43,180 bases of DNA from Acetobacter senegalensis (GCF_001580995.1 NZ_LHZU01000117.1:1-43180), one strand, 5' to 3'. Numbered from the stretch's first letter, positions 15,709-23,232 are shown. Program-made: numbers and translations. Notes: generated by a model not told the origin, from the sequence alone.

Positions 15709-15854
15709 AGAACCATGTCTCCATCCAATATAATACAAATGCCAATAACCAACATGAATATGCAGACACCCCCAATAATATACGCGGAAGTGGCGAAACA
15801 TAGCGCCGCTAAAACGGACCACATTAACGCCCAGAATATTAAAGCTCCGATCAC
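15705..15854 (-). CDS. Small two-helix membrane protein
   Basis: 49 residues from the GTG at 15852-15854, preferred because it overlaps the Lar stop (GTGA) and has AGGAGAGAGG just upstream; an ATG at 15881 gives 58 residues. Almost the whole protein is two membrane helices (IGALIFWALMWSVLAALCF and YIIGGVCIFMLVIGICIIL). Its place among early genes argues against a lysis role; superinfection exclusion or membrane modulation are possibilities only. Confidence 0.6.
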   Translation of the reverse strand: MIGALIFWALMWSVLAALCFATSAYIIGGVCIFMLVIGICIILDGDMVL

Positions 15855-16027
15855 GCCCTCTCTCCTGCGCGGGTGTTCCATGCGTCTAACGCTTCCTGCC
15901 CGGTATCTTTTACCGGCCCTTCGGCCATACAGGTTAGACAGACCGCCCACGTATTAATATCGCTAGGGTGCGGGGTCGAAATATCTGCACTCCCGCAAAA
16001 CGGGCACGATTTCAGTTCCTCGCTCAT
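15851..16027 (-). CDS. Lar family restriction-alleviation protein
   Basis: 58 residues. The sequence MSEELKSCPFCGSADI, then VCLTCMAEGPV and ending in QEALDAWNTRAGE, is the typical Lar pattern: two CxxC knuckles that bind one zinc and the conserved A-x-x-AWN-x-R tail. Lar of the Rac prophage modulates type I restriction-modification; most phage homologues are untested. It sits in a chain of overlapping early genes. Confidence 0.85.
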   Translation of the reverse strand: MSEELKSCPFCGSADISTPHPSDINTWAVCLTCMAEGPVKDTGQEALDAWNTRAGERA

Positions 16028-16542
16028 GCTTTCTGGCCTTTCATGGCTTTTCTAAAATCGTCGATAATACCCCCGGCAATAACGTCACCTTCATCAATAC
16101 TACCTGTGATATCTGTCACACCGTTAGACCAATCCGGGTTTATACCGTCGATCATGTTCAGAAGCCGGGAGCCTGGCGCCCGTAAGTTCGCAATCTCGGC
16201 GTCCTGCTGCACAAGTTGCGCTCTTGCATATACCAACCCCTGCAACGTATCCGCGCATCTTTCATTCGCTGCTGCAATCTCCGCGTTCTTCTCGGCAAGT
16301 TTGGCGAGGGCGTCTGATTGGCGGACGAGGGGGATGCACTCCGCGCCATTCTTAGAAATAACTGTTGGTGCGTGATAAACCTCCAACTCCCCGCCCGTGA
16401 CAGGGGTGCCGATGTCGAGGAGGGCATCCTGCATCTTTGTGTTTGTCGTCTCTTTGCCGCCTGTGTAAGCGTCAAGAAGCGTAAGCACATGCGCATCACT
16501 CAGCGGCAGCCGCACGAATACGCCTGTGGGTTTGTCGGTCAT
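16024..16542 (-). CDS. Phage protein of unknown function with coiled coil
   Basis: 172 residues from the ATG at 16540-16542, which has GGAGAGGAA upstream and overlaps the gene before (ATGA). N-terminal VFVRLPLSDAHVLTLLDAY, then a helical, probably coiled-coil middle (DALAKLAEKNAEIAAANERC...QLVQQDAEIANLR). The end overlaps lar by 4 bp. No family function recognised. Confidence 0.65.
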   Translation of the reverse strand: MTDKPTGVFVRLPLSDAHVLTLLDAYTGGKETTNTKMQDALLDIGTPVTGGELEVYHAPTVISKNGAECIPLVRQSDALAKLAEKNAEIAAANERCADTLQGLVYARAQLVQQDAEIANLRAPGSRLLNMIDGINPDWSNGVTDITGSIDEGDVIAGGIIDDFRKAMKGQKA

Positions 16543-16793
16543 GCCCAATTCCTCTCCAATGCCGCTTCTGCGTAACAACTCAGTTTTTTCTGCCCAATTC
16601 CATGTCCCGGCATAGATTGTTCCAGATCAAGACTGGCTCGGCGATCGCAGGTTTTAGAGCAAACAAATCCACCGTAATGATTGATTTTTGCGCGTTCCCC
16701 GGAGTGCGGATGATAGGCATTCCCTCCCATTGAGTAGGGCTTTCCTTGTAGGCGCAGTCCGCACCACCGGCACTCTGCAGTCTTTGCGGTCAT
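16539..16793 (-). CDS. Cys-rich putative zinc-binding phage protein
   Basis: 84 residues. CRWCGL at the N-terminus and CSKTC in the middle could form a zinc-ribbon; a GNAYHPHSGERA stretch with two His lies between. ATGA overlaps exist at both ends. Unknown function. Confidence 0.7.
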   Translation of the reverse strand: MTAKTAECRWCGLRLQGKPYSMGGNAYHPHSGERAKINHYGGFVCSKTCDRRASLDLEQSMPGHGIGQKKLSCYAEAALERNWA

Positions 16794-17149
16794 TCACCTT
16801 CTCCCGGCAGGACTTCGCGGACGTGGATAATTCTATGTGTCCAATAGCAGTTGGCTTTAGCTGCTGCTTCTGACGCAAAAATGAGATCGTCATAAATCCA
16901 AAACTCCCGCGCCACAGGGACTTCGCGGGCGTTCATGAGGTCGTTTCCGTGATTGTCATGAGTTTCAAAAAAATGGCCGTATTCAGTCCAAACCGATGAA
17001 GTTTTTTCGTTGTCAATGAATCCAACTATTGGAAACTCTTTGCTCCCATCCGTTTTTGTCAACAACCGCACCGGCCTCCCATCCCGCGTGCAGAACGGCC
17101 CCTCGTGCTCTGGCGTGTAGGGGCCGATGATCTGGAGTTTGGTGGTCAT
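16790..17149 (-). CDS. Phage protein of unknown function
   Basis: 119 residues. GPFCTRDGRPVRLLTKTDG is a recurrent motif at the N-terminus of such phage proteins, followed by IVGFIDNEKTSSVWTEYGHF and a basic end. Linked by 4-bp overlaps to both neighbours in the leftward operon. Confidence 0.7.
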   Translation of the reverse strand: MTTKLQIIGPYTPEHEGPFCTRDGRPVRLLTKTDGSKEFPIVGFIDNEKTSSVWTEYGHFFETHDNHGNDLMNAREVPVAREFWIYDDLIFASEAAAKANCYWTHRIIHVREVLPGEGE

Positions 17150-18315
17150 GCGGGGGTTCCTTCGTGTTCAAAGGCTTCCAAGGCAGAGGCAATTTCAGCA
17201 TCAATCTTGTCAGCTAGTTCTGGCCGTTTCTTTCGCATCCATGCCCGCTGCTCTTGCGTTTTTGCAGAGCGTGTTACGGCTTCAAGCTCAGAGTGGCTCA
17301 TTGCGCCCCGGATTTCGTTTATGATGGCTTCTGTTATCGCGGCAGGCCGGTCTTCTGACTGCTGTGCCTGGGCAACCTGCTGGTTCAGGTTGTTTAGGTC
17401 ATCGTCGCTCTGTGCTGCTGCTGCCTTCTGATCATCATACGCCTTGGCTGCGGCCAGAATATCAGGCGGAACAGCATCCTGATTGTTAAGAGAGCGGCGT
17501 ACTGATTCCGGCAGGGACCTCCATGCTGATTGAACTGCGGCAACGCCATTTTCAGTTTGTGTGCGCAGATGGTTGCGGGCTCGTTCAACATTTGGATCAA
17601 TGGCTTTTGCTCCATCCACCCAAGCACGAAGTGACTGACCATCCTCGGGCGTAATGTATCCCTTTCCCCTTCCAAGAATAGGAAGTAACTCTTCTGGGCA
17701 TTTCAGTATCTGTTGCTCTTTGCCTTTACCCCACATCATCAGGCTGGCAGTCAGTTCAAATGCAAAGTTTTTTTCCTGAATTGGCTGAACGCCAAGGCTC
17801 TTAGGGGCTCTTGGGTTACTAAAATCAGTCTTTTCGCGTGCGCGTATGCAAGCGATTACATGCATGTCACACTGCAAAAGCGTGTTCATGAACGTCTTGT
17901 GCTTGGCCTTAGCCAGTTTCCAGTTGGCGATTTTGCCATCTGTTAACGTAGCAATTTCTTCACAGCCTCCCGTGCCTTCCCATTCATGACTTACGCTATC
18001 GATTACGAGAACTTCTACGCCAGCAGCCTGAAATTCCAGAATGGCCTGCTTGTAACGGTCAGGACTGAATGGCGCATCTAAATCCCCAATCAGGAACCGA
18101 TGAACGTTCCCATTTTTGTCCTTCAGACTGTCGGCATATAGGCTGCCACGGCGGTTTTCTGTGTCCAGAAGCCCCACCTTCTTAGCGTTAAAGTTTGCCA
18201 GCCCCCAGGCCAATTGCAAGGCAGTATATGTCTTTCCTTCACCAGAGAGGCCGGACAAGCCAATCACCAGACGCGCGCCTTCGCGCTCAGCTTCACGGAT
18301 ATTTAGAATACCCAT
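17146..18315 (-). CDS. AAA/RecA-like ATPase, Sak4-type recombinase
   Basis: 389 residues from the ATG at 18313-18315 (AAAGGATG upstream; it starts 2 bp after the nuclease stop). Walker A is GLSGEGKT (about residues 22-29) and Walker B is EVLVIDSVSHEW (Asp106). The ATPase core covers about 10-230; the C-terminal third is helical and Gln/Ala-rich. Phage ATPases of this kind (Sak4) are single-domain RecA-like proteins that anneal single-stranded DNA, working with an exonuclease and an SSB. The adjoining PD-(D/E)XK nuclease supports this role. Confidence 0.8.
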   Translation of the reverse strand: MGILNIREAEREGARLVIGLSGLSGEGKTYTALQLAWGLANFNAKKVGLLDTENRRGSLYADSLKDKNGNVHRFLIGDLDAPFSPDRYKQAILEFQAAGVEVLVIDSVSHEWEGTGGCEEIATLTDGKIANWKLAKAKHKTFMNTLLQCDMHVIACIRAREKTDFSNPRAPKSLGVQPIQEKNFAFELTASLMMWGKGKEQQILKCPEELLPILGRGKGYITPEDGQSLRAWVDGAKAIDPNVERARNHLRTQTENGVAAVQSAWRSLPESVRRSLNNQDAVPPDILAAAKAYDDQKAAAAQSDDDLNNLNQQVAQAQQSEDRPAAITEAIINEIRGAMSHSELEAVTRSAKTQEQRAWMRKKRPELADKIDAEIASALEAFEHEGTPA

Positions 18316-18317
18316 CG

Positions 18318-19268
18318 TTAAATCATCCTTTCTTTCAGGAAACGCTCTGGGAGGCTGATATTTTCGATACCTGCCCAGATGCCTGAGGCTTTGCATTCAG
18401 CATATTTATTCAGGTCTTCTCGGTATTCATCGCGACCAAGTTGCGCCTGTTCTGGTGGCAGTTTCATGACGCGCACCGGATAACGGCAACGATCCCGTGT
18501 TGTGCTGACAACGATGAAAACAAACGTGGGCTTCTGACTATTTACCTTTTGGTAAATGTCCGAGTAAAACGGGTCTTGGACGTAGTATCGGTAGTCCTGA
18601 ACCGAGTATTCAAACCGACCAATATCGCCAGTTGTTTTCAGATCCACGATGATTGGTCGATTGGCTAACGTTCTATCCATCCGCGCGCGGATCAGTTCTC
18701 CTGTAGCATCATCATATGCATAGAAGTTTTGTTCAGATTTTCCATCAGCCTCAACAAACCAGCGCGCTACTGGATGCGCCAGTAACGAGCCGCGCATCAG
18801 GTCCAATTTCTTCCATTCAGCAGCAGAAAGAACAATGCGCCCATTCACCCCCTTACGCCATTCGTCATGCAGGGCATCGGTGACAGGCGCATCCGGGTCA
18901 CTATCAAGAAGAGCCTTGGTAAGCGCAGACTTATTGGCGGAGGCTTTGAACTCAATTCCTCGCGCCATAAGCGCAGCCTTCAATTCTTCTACTGTAGATA
19001 TGGCATCAGAAGGCGGCGCAAAATCAACGACATATTCTTTGTTGAATACATCAGGCTCAAGAATAAGCGCATGAAATGCTGTGCCGATATTTACAGCGCT
19101 CCTTGCGTCGTCATCCGTAGGCGCATTCCGTGACCATTCAAGCAGTGCTGGGCACTCATGTATCAGGTCAAGATTAGACTTTGATACACCGGGGCCAGAA
19201 TGGTATTCAGCCGCGCTCAGATTATAGATGCCGGGCTCGGTTATTAGAGTCACGACTGGTATTCCCAT
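18318..19268 (-). CDS. RecE-type PD-(D/E)XK exonuclease
   Basis: 316 residues from ATG 19268; a GTG at 19251-19253 that overlaps the upstream stop and has GGGA before it may be the real start. GVSKSNLDLIHECPALLEW, IGTAFHALILEP (His66), the metal-binding RARMDRT (Asp198) and VDLKTTGD (Asp209, Lys211), then VQDYRYYVQ form the nuclease core of the exodeoxyribonuclease VIII family. It would chew 5' strands to give single-stranded DNA for the Sak4-like protein encoded immediately downstream. Confidence 0.85.
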   Translation of the reverse strand: MGIPVVTLITEPGIYNLSAAEYHSGPGVSKSNLDLIHECPALLEWSRNAPTDDDARSAVNIGTAFHALILEPDVFNKEYVVDFAPPSDAISTVEELKAALMARGIEFKASANKSALTKALLDSDPDAPVTDALHDEWRKGVNGRIVLSAAEWKKLDLMRGSLLAHPVARWFVEADGKSEQNFYAYDDATGELIRARMDRTLANRPIIVDLKTTGDIGRFEYSVQDYRYYVQDPFYSDIYQKVNSQKPTFVFIVVSTTRDRCRYPVRVMKLPPEQAQLGRDEYREDLNKYAECKASGIWAGIENISLPERFLKERMI

Positions 19269-19549
19269 AGCTGCTTGATGTCATCTTCCTCTGTGTTGGC
19301 AATACAGATAGCCAAGCCACGGACAGTTTCCGGCAGGCCAACCAGTTCTTTGCCAAAATGCAAATTATTCAGAAGGAATAACGCTTTCTGGTGGGCGGCC
19401 TTCAACATATCAGAAAATTTTTCCAACTCTTCCTGATCAGAACGCGCTTCTTTATCAAGCTCCTCATCATAAGAAGTAACAGCAGGCGGCTCCATATGCG
19501 GTAACGGAGCCGCACGACGCACGCTCTGGCGCTCCATTGTCTGTGACAT
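19250..19549 (-). CDS. Phage protein of unknown function
   Basis: 99 residues from the ATG at 19547-19549, with GGGAG upstream. An acidic helical protein (EELDKEARSDQEELEKFSDM, ALFLLNNLHFGKELVGLP). The stop overlaps the start of the nuclease gene, so it is translated with the recombination genes and may assist them. No family recognised. Confidence 0.6.
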   Translation of the reverse strand: MSQTMERQSVRRAAPLPHMEPPAVTSYDEELDKEARSDQEELEKFSDMLKAAHQKALFLLNNLHFGKELVGLPETVRGLAICIANTEEDDIKQLWEYQS

Positions 19550-19629
19550 TTTCATTCTCCCATTGGGAAACAATCGGCCAACACGGCCACTTCACCGGGC
19601 CTTCTTGAGACCCGATGCGTGTGGTGGTG

Positions 19630-19824
19630 TCAGCGGTTGATCGGGTCGGGTTCAACAACCGCAGGGGCTGTTTCCGGGTTTTCCAGATCGACAGTTTGCC
19701 AGCGCGGATCATCATTGCGGCGCTCTTGGTCCATACGCCCCCACTCTCCAGCCGACTCATGATTATCGAAAGGACCGACCAGATCATAAGTATTATCCGA
19801 AATTCTGATGATATATGTGCTCAT
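19630..19824 (-). CDS. Small phage protein of unknown function
   Basis: 64 residues with a purine-rich site (GAAAGAAA) before the ATG. Short beta-type N-terminus (MSTYIIRISDNTYDLVGPFD) with an acidic, Pro-rich tail. It stands free from its neighbours by 80 and 67 bp, unlike the rest of the operon. Confidence 0.6.
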   Translation of the reverse strand: MSTYIIRISDNTYDLVGPFDNHESAGEWGRMDQERRNDDPRWQTVDLENPETAPAVVEPDPINR

Positions 19825-19891
19825 TTTCTTTCCTCAATTGAGGCCAACACGGCCACGAAGCCCGGTCCGCAAACCGGGTGACGCGGGGGTG

Positions 19892-20311
19892 TTAGGGGGT
19901 TTCTCCGCGTGCTCTGGCGAGGGCGGAGCGGGCCTTTTTGATTGTGTCTAAAGAGAGGCCTTGCTTGAGGGTGTCACTCAATGCGTCATAAAGATCCGGC
20001 GCGGCGGCGATCAGGTAGGCGTCTGGAGCTGCAATTCCGCGAATTTGGTAGCGGTAAACGCTTCCGTCATTTTTAGCTGCATCAACGCCGATGATAGACT
20101 TATCGCCGACTTCGAATTGCAGGAGGTCAGCGGCCTTTTTCATGCCACGACCTTCCGGCTGGAAGCATGGCTGAGCACCATTAAGTCCCCAACGCCGAAA
20201 GCTCATGACATAGCGGCGGCCTGAGTGATTTGTGGCTAGATATATGTCCGGCGCTCCGCCAGCACTGCCAAACCAAGCCCAAGGCCCCGGCGTGAACTTA
20301 GCTTTACCCAT
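19892..20311 (-). CDS. Phage protein of unknown function (FTPGPW family)
   Basis: 139 residues from the ATG at 20309-20311, which shares one base with the preceding stop (TGATG). It begins KFTPGPWAWFGS and has AAPDAYLIAAAPDLYDALS near the end, a layout widespread in phage early proteins (W-x-G start, AAPDLYEAL end). Function unknown. The longer open frame upstream is the neighbour's shadow. Confidence 0.75.
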   Translation of the reverse strand: MGKAKFTPGPWAWFGSAGGAPDIYLATNHSGRRYVMSFRRWGLNGAQPCFQPEGRGMKKAADLLQFEVGDKSIIGVDAAKNDGSVYRYQIRGIAAPDAYLIAAAPDLYDALSDTLKQGLSLDTIKKARSALARARGETP

Positions 20312-20550
20312 CACACAGCCTCCACGATCACTGCGCAGACGAGGCAAAACCGCGTCATGAACCATTCCCACTGCGCGAGACCAAGGCCAGCGAGAACCGT
20401 GACAAACACGGCGCGCGCGTAACCAGCCCACCAAGTTTGGAGGAAACTGCACACGATCTCCACGCCATCTGCCAGCGTGTAGAGAGCCCAGATTGCCGTG
20501 TATTCGAGAATGTCGCGACAGCGTGGTATTGTTTTTGTGAGACCGGGCAT
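20311..20550 (-). CDS. Small membrane protein
   Basis: 79 residues with two hydrophobic segments (AIWALYTLADGVEIVCSFL and VFVTVLAGLGLAQWEWF-MTRFCLVCAVIV). It overlaps both neighbours by one base. Unknown function; membrane-located small early proteins can act in superinfection exclusion, which is only a possibility here. Confidence 0.6.
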   Translation of the reverse strand: MPGLTKTIPRCRDILEYTAIWALYTLADGVEIVCSFLQTWWAGYARAVFVTVLAGLGLAQWEWFMTRFCLVCAVIVEAV

Positions 20551-21227
20551 TATGCGGCCTCCACTTCAACAGGCCGCCCAGCATCGTCCAGTTTGTACCA
20601 GACGCCTGCTTTTATCCCGTCCTCGCCCTCATAAAAGGACGTAATGCGGTTACGCTTTCCGTCATTCCAGGCTAGGCTGGCCACACCTTTTGGTCCGAGC
20701 TTTGCATGGCTACCAATGCCAAGGCATGCAATTATACAATTCTCTCCACCCGATGACGCGTATGCCCGGTAACCCGTGGTGGCAGCGTGTGCCTCGTTAC
20801 CCGTGGTGGCAGCGTGTGCATCGTCACCCGTGGTGGCAGCGTGTGCCCAGTCACCCGTGGTGGCAGCGTGTGCCCAGTCACCCGTGGTGGCAGCGTGTGC
20901 CTCGTTACCCGTGGTGGCAGCGTGTGCCTCGTTACCCGTGGTGGCAGCGTCAGATGTAAGCTTAATGATTGATCTTACATCAGCCTTGATGAAATCCGAT
21001 GTTGGGCTGGTCGAAAGCATTGTCGATGCAAGCCAATTAGCATCATCGAATCTCCTATCGGAATACAGCGCAAGCATGACATCGTCATATTGACCGCCCT
21101 GCGGGAATTTTTTGCTGAACCATGACTTTCCATCCTGGCACGCGCCCCACTTGCGGAGCATTGCCAGAGTGATCTGCGCCTTGTTTGTTTCTGCGGGAGC
21201 AGCCGTCTGCTCTACCTGTGTGTTCAT
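20550..21227 (-). CDS. Phage protein with nine-residue tandem repeats (first gene of the leftward operon)
   Basis: 225 residues from the ATG at 21225-21227, preceded by GGAGATGGG. N-terminal part (about 15-95) includes WGACQDGKSWFSKKFPQGG and MLALYSDRRFDDANWLAS. Then come seven copies of a nine-residue unit, AATTG-x-x-AH (x-x is NE, DW, DD or YR), about residues 95-158, followed by a globular end (GSHAKLGPKGVASLAWNDG, ITSFYEGEDGIKAG). The repeat may form a small beta-solenoid like other A-T-x-T-G-D type phage repeats. Transcribed from the promoter at 21253-21281. Confidence 0.75.
   Translation of the reverse strand: MNTQVEQTAAPAETNKAQITLAMLRKWGACQDGKSWFSKKFPQGGQYDDVMLALYSDRRFDDANWLASTMLSTSPTSDFIKADVRSIIKLTSDAATTGNEAHAATTGNEAHAATTGDWAHAATTGDWAHAATTGDDAHAATTGNEAHAATTGYRAYASSGGENCIIACLGIGSHAKLGPKGVASLAWNDGKRNRITSFYEGEDGIKAGVWYKLDDAGRPVEVEAA
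20772..20949. repeat. 27-bp tandem repeat, seven copies (last one cut)
   Basis: Copies start at 20772, 20799, 20826, 20853, 20880, 20907 and 20934. Each begins ACCCGTGGTGGCAGCG; the last copy leaves the pattern after 16 bp. The unit is 27 bp, so changes in copy number keep the reading frame of the leftward gene. The copies differ only in the two codons for x-x. Confidence 0.95.
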
Positions 21228-21252
21228 TTCCCATCTCCGTGGTGATGGAGTA

Positions 21253-21281
21253 AAGTTAGATATTCCAACATTTAACGTCAA
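21253..21281 (-). promoter_or_regulatory. Leftward early promoter (PL-like) with operator
   Basis: Reading leftward: -35 TTGACG (21281-21276), a 17-bp spacer containing AAATGTTGGAA, and -10 TAACTT (21258-21253), followed 26 bp later by the first gene of the leftward operon. The rightward promoter next to the repressor has the same operator word at the same spacer position, so both are likely switched off by the same repressor. Confidence 0.65.
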
Positions 21282-21306
21282 GAGAAAAAGTTGGAAAAAC
21301 TAACAT
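21263..21306 (+). promoter_or_regulatory. Second operator half-site and rightward -10
   Basis: Facing the leftward promoter, the plus strand reads AAAAGTTGGAAAAACTAACA, nearly the same as the Cro promoter (AAAATGTTGGAAAAGCTAAC). With TTCCAACATTT at 21263-21273 it makes an inverted repeat. TAACAT (21301-21306) is a candidate -10 for the 84-residue gene at 21390; the -35 is poor. Confidence 0.5.
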
Positions 21307-21389
21307 TTATCTTTTTCTTGCCATTCTCTTGATTCCTAACTCCTATCAGAAGTAGAACACAACAAGAACATACCTGACGGAGTCACACA

Positions 21390-21644
21390 ATGGCGGCCAC
21401 AGAGCGAATCATCTTCCAGTCCTATGTTTGGCGGAAGTCTGGCAGGCGCACGATTCTCGAACCCGGAACGGCTGTTGCGTGCCGGGGCACCGAGGATGCG
21501 TTACGCAGGATTGAGAAGGTGAGGGATGGCCTACTCAGTGTAGCCGGGGCTCAGGCTGTCCGTGTGACCGTGGATGAGGAGGCGGGGGATTACGGAGAGC
21601 CTGAGGTTTTGGGAAGTGTGGGGGATGTCCCGGGGCTATTCTAA
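21390..21644 (+). CDS. Small phage protein divergent from the leftward operon
   Basis: 84 residues with a GGAG site 7 bases before ATG. Basic N-terminal half (AATERIIFQSYVWRKSGRRT), then a helix with RIEKVRDGLLSVAG and an acidic end (VTVDEEAGDYGEPE). It is the only rightward gene between the operator and the repressor, and its stop overlaps the stop of rhuM (9 bp). No family recognised; the position next to an operator suggests a regulatory or lysogeny role. Confidence 0.6.
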   Translation: MAATERIIFQSYVWRKSGRRTILEPGTAVACRGTEDALRRIEKVRDGLLSVAGAQAVRVTVDEEAGDYGEPEVLGSVGDVPGLF

Positions 21645-22658
21645 GATGTAATCGTATTCTCCAAGCTCATATTCCGCTTCATCGTAAGTTATCCCGGCTG
21701 CTTCAACTTTTTTCCTGATATTAAAAAGTTTGTGTTCTCTCCGAGCGTGTTCATCTGCGTCTTTCTTAAGATAATCTGTATATCCACCAAAAACAGGATA
21801 ATCATTTAACGTCAGCAATCTATCAAGTTGCCTATGCAATGACGCCATAGTCATTTTTTTACCTGAAAGAGCAGTGCCCTCAGCGAACAGTAAAAATTGT
21901 TCTGATAATATATGCAGCCTGTATAGTTCATTTTCGTTGAGGTAGTTCTTTCCGGTGGTCGCATCTTTGATAGTTGGTGACTTCCCGTCGAAAGAATGTA
22001 AGCCCATATTCTCTGCTTTATGATCTGCACGATCCATTATGAGCTTAGACCCAGTCATTCCCGTTACTGCATGGTGAAATTTATCTTGCAGAAGAGCGTA
22101 GAAACTGCGGACCTCCTGTGAATTTGGGTCATAATCAGAAGAGCTTATTTTGAAGCACTCTCTGACCTGTCCATACACCGAGCGCTCTTCAGATCTAAGC
22201 GCGCGAACTTTAGCGGCAAGTTCATTTAGCTTGTCTGGATTTCGACGAAGCGCAGCTTCATTGAGTAAGTATCCTTGCTCAACATAAGTGCGAAGGGTAG
22301 TGGTTGCCCACCTACGAAACATTGTCGCCTTTGGGCCGCTGATTCTATAACCAACACTAATGATAGCATCTAGATTATAGTGTAACGTATTGTAACTCTT
22401 CCCATTTCTGGCAACTATTAGGATTTTCCTAATAGTTGATTGCTCATTTAACTCCCCGCTGGAAAATATGTTTTTTAAGTGTTCGTTTACATTGGCTACG
22501 GTCGTATCGAAAAGATCGGCGATCTGCGCTTGCGTAGCCCAGACGGTATCACCGTTGCCATCAAGCCTAAAATCAACAGAACAATTGTCCGCCTGGTAGT
22601 GGGCTAATTGAAGCTCGTTTTGGTCAACATTTTCAATGCGACGCGACTCTTTAGCCAT
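21636..22658 (-). CDS. rhuM: RhuM family protein
   Basis: 340 residues from the ATG at 22656-22658 (GAGGA upstream). It has the family blocks: VDFRLDGNGDTVWATQAQIADLF and TTVANVNEHLKNIFSSGEL (HTH-like N-terminus), LHYNLDAIISVGYRI, TMFRRWATTTLRTYVEQGYLLNE, and the C-terminal FHHAVTGMTGSKLIMDRADH...KNYLNENEL. RhuM was named in a Salmonella pathogenicity island; its function is unknown. Its GC content is visibly lower than its surroundings, and it lies downstream of the repressor on the same strand, where lambda has rexBA. It is therefore likely expressed in lysogens and may protect the host or affect its behaviour. Confidence 0.88.
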   Translation of the reverse strand: MAKESRRIENVDQNELQLAHYQADNCSVDFRLDGNGDTVWATQAQIADLFDTTVANVNEHLKNIFSSGELNEQSTIRKILIVARNGKSYNTLHYNLDAIISVGYRISGPKATMFRRWATTTLRTYVEQGYLLNEAALRRNPDKLNELAAKVRALRSEERSVYGQVRECFKISSSDYDPNSQEVRSFYALLQDKFHHAVTGMTGSKLIMDRADHKAENMGLHSFDGKSPTIKDATTGKNYLNENELYRLHILSEQFLLFAEGTALSGKKMTMASLHRQLDRLLTLNDYPVFGGYTDYLKKDADEHARREHKLFNIRKKVEAAGITYDEAEYELGEYDYILE

Positions 22659-22781
22659 TAAATATATCCTCAAATCTGTAGAAAAACGCGGGTATAACCT
22701 CCCACACAACTCGTTGCCGTTCCCCTTTCGTTCTGTCATACTCGGAACATGAACAAGGCAGTAAGATTCGAGGGGGAGGGG

Positions 22782-23156
22782 TTAGGCGGCGTCATTTTTG
22801 GCGACGATCTGTGCCCGCAAAAGGATCATAAGGCTCCTTCGTTCTTCCTCGCCTATAACTCTCCACAAGTGGAGGAGGGTGCGCTCCTCAGTGTTATGCG
22901 CGACATCATCAGAATCAGCCGGAAAAAGAGAAGAATCTCCCAGAAGGAAGTCAGTGGAAACGTCATAAAAATTGGCTAAGGCGCGAATGGTGTCACGCCC
23001 TGGCACATCATGGTCTCTTTCGTATGCTGTGAGAGTGCTCCGACTGATACCAACGGCTTCAGCCACTTCAGCCTGAGTTAGGCGCTTCCCGTCACGCTCT
23101 CCTTTTAAGAGGCGAGCTTGCTTCAGGCGCGATCCCACTGTTCGTGCTTCTGTCAT
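22782..23156 (-). CDS. Phage repressor, XRE-family HTH
   Basis: 124 residues from the ATG at 23154-23156; a TTG at 23174 would add six residues but probably lies upstream of the transcript start. N-terminal HTH (VGSRLKQARLLKGE, LTQAEVAEAVGISRSTLTAYERD, about residues 8-48) followed by IRALANFYDVSTDFLLG. The C-terminal third is short and lacks the LexA-type peptidase, so induction by self-cleavage is unlikely. It faces a Cro-like gene across the operator at 23196-23232, which makes it the lysogeny repressor. Confidence 0.88.
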   Translation of the reverse strand: MTEARTVGSRLKQARLLKGERDGKRLTQAEVAEAVGISRSTLTAYERDHDVPGRDTIRALANFYDVSTDFLLGDSSLFPADSDDVAHNTEERTLLHLWRVIGEEERRSLMILLRAQIVAKNDAA

Positions 23157-23174
23157 GTTGGGAGGTGACGACAA

Positions 23175-23232
23175 AAATAAAATCCTTGGGATGGATTTTC
23201 CAACATTTTACTTGCCTGAAAATGTTGGAAAA
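23175..23232 (-). promoter_or_regulatory. Candidate repressor promoter (PRM-like)
   Basis: Leftward, TTGGAA within the left operator arm could serve as -35, followed after 17 bp by TTATTT (23180-23175) as -10. Transcription would start about 12 bases before the repressor ATG, too close for a normal ribosome site, and none is seen. Confidence 0.35.
23196..23232. promoter_or_regulatory. Repressor operator, 14-bp inverted repeat
   Basis: TTTTCCAACATTTT (23196-23209) and its exact inverse AAAATGTTGGAAAA (23219-23232) are separated by 9 bp. The arms lie in the promoters of the repressor and of Cro, and the same word is found at 21263-21297. This is the expected binding site of the repressor and/or Cro. 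Confidence 0.75.

Noticed and set aside
15705..15881. Holin
   Set aside because: The two-helix protein is in the early leftward operon with no endolysin or spanin nearby; lysis genes are expected beyond the right end of the window.
20772..20949. CRISPR array
   Set aside because: The 27-bp units follow each other with no unique spacers and encode a repeat protein.
22749..22979. 76-codon plus-strand frame opposite the repressor
   Set aside because: It is the antisense of the conserved repressor gene, has no ribosome site and resembles nothing.
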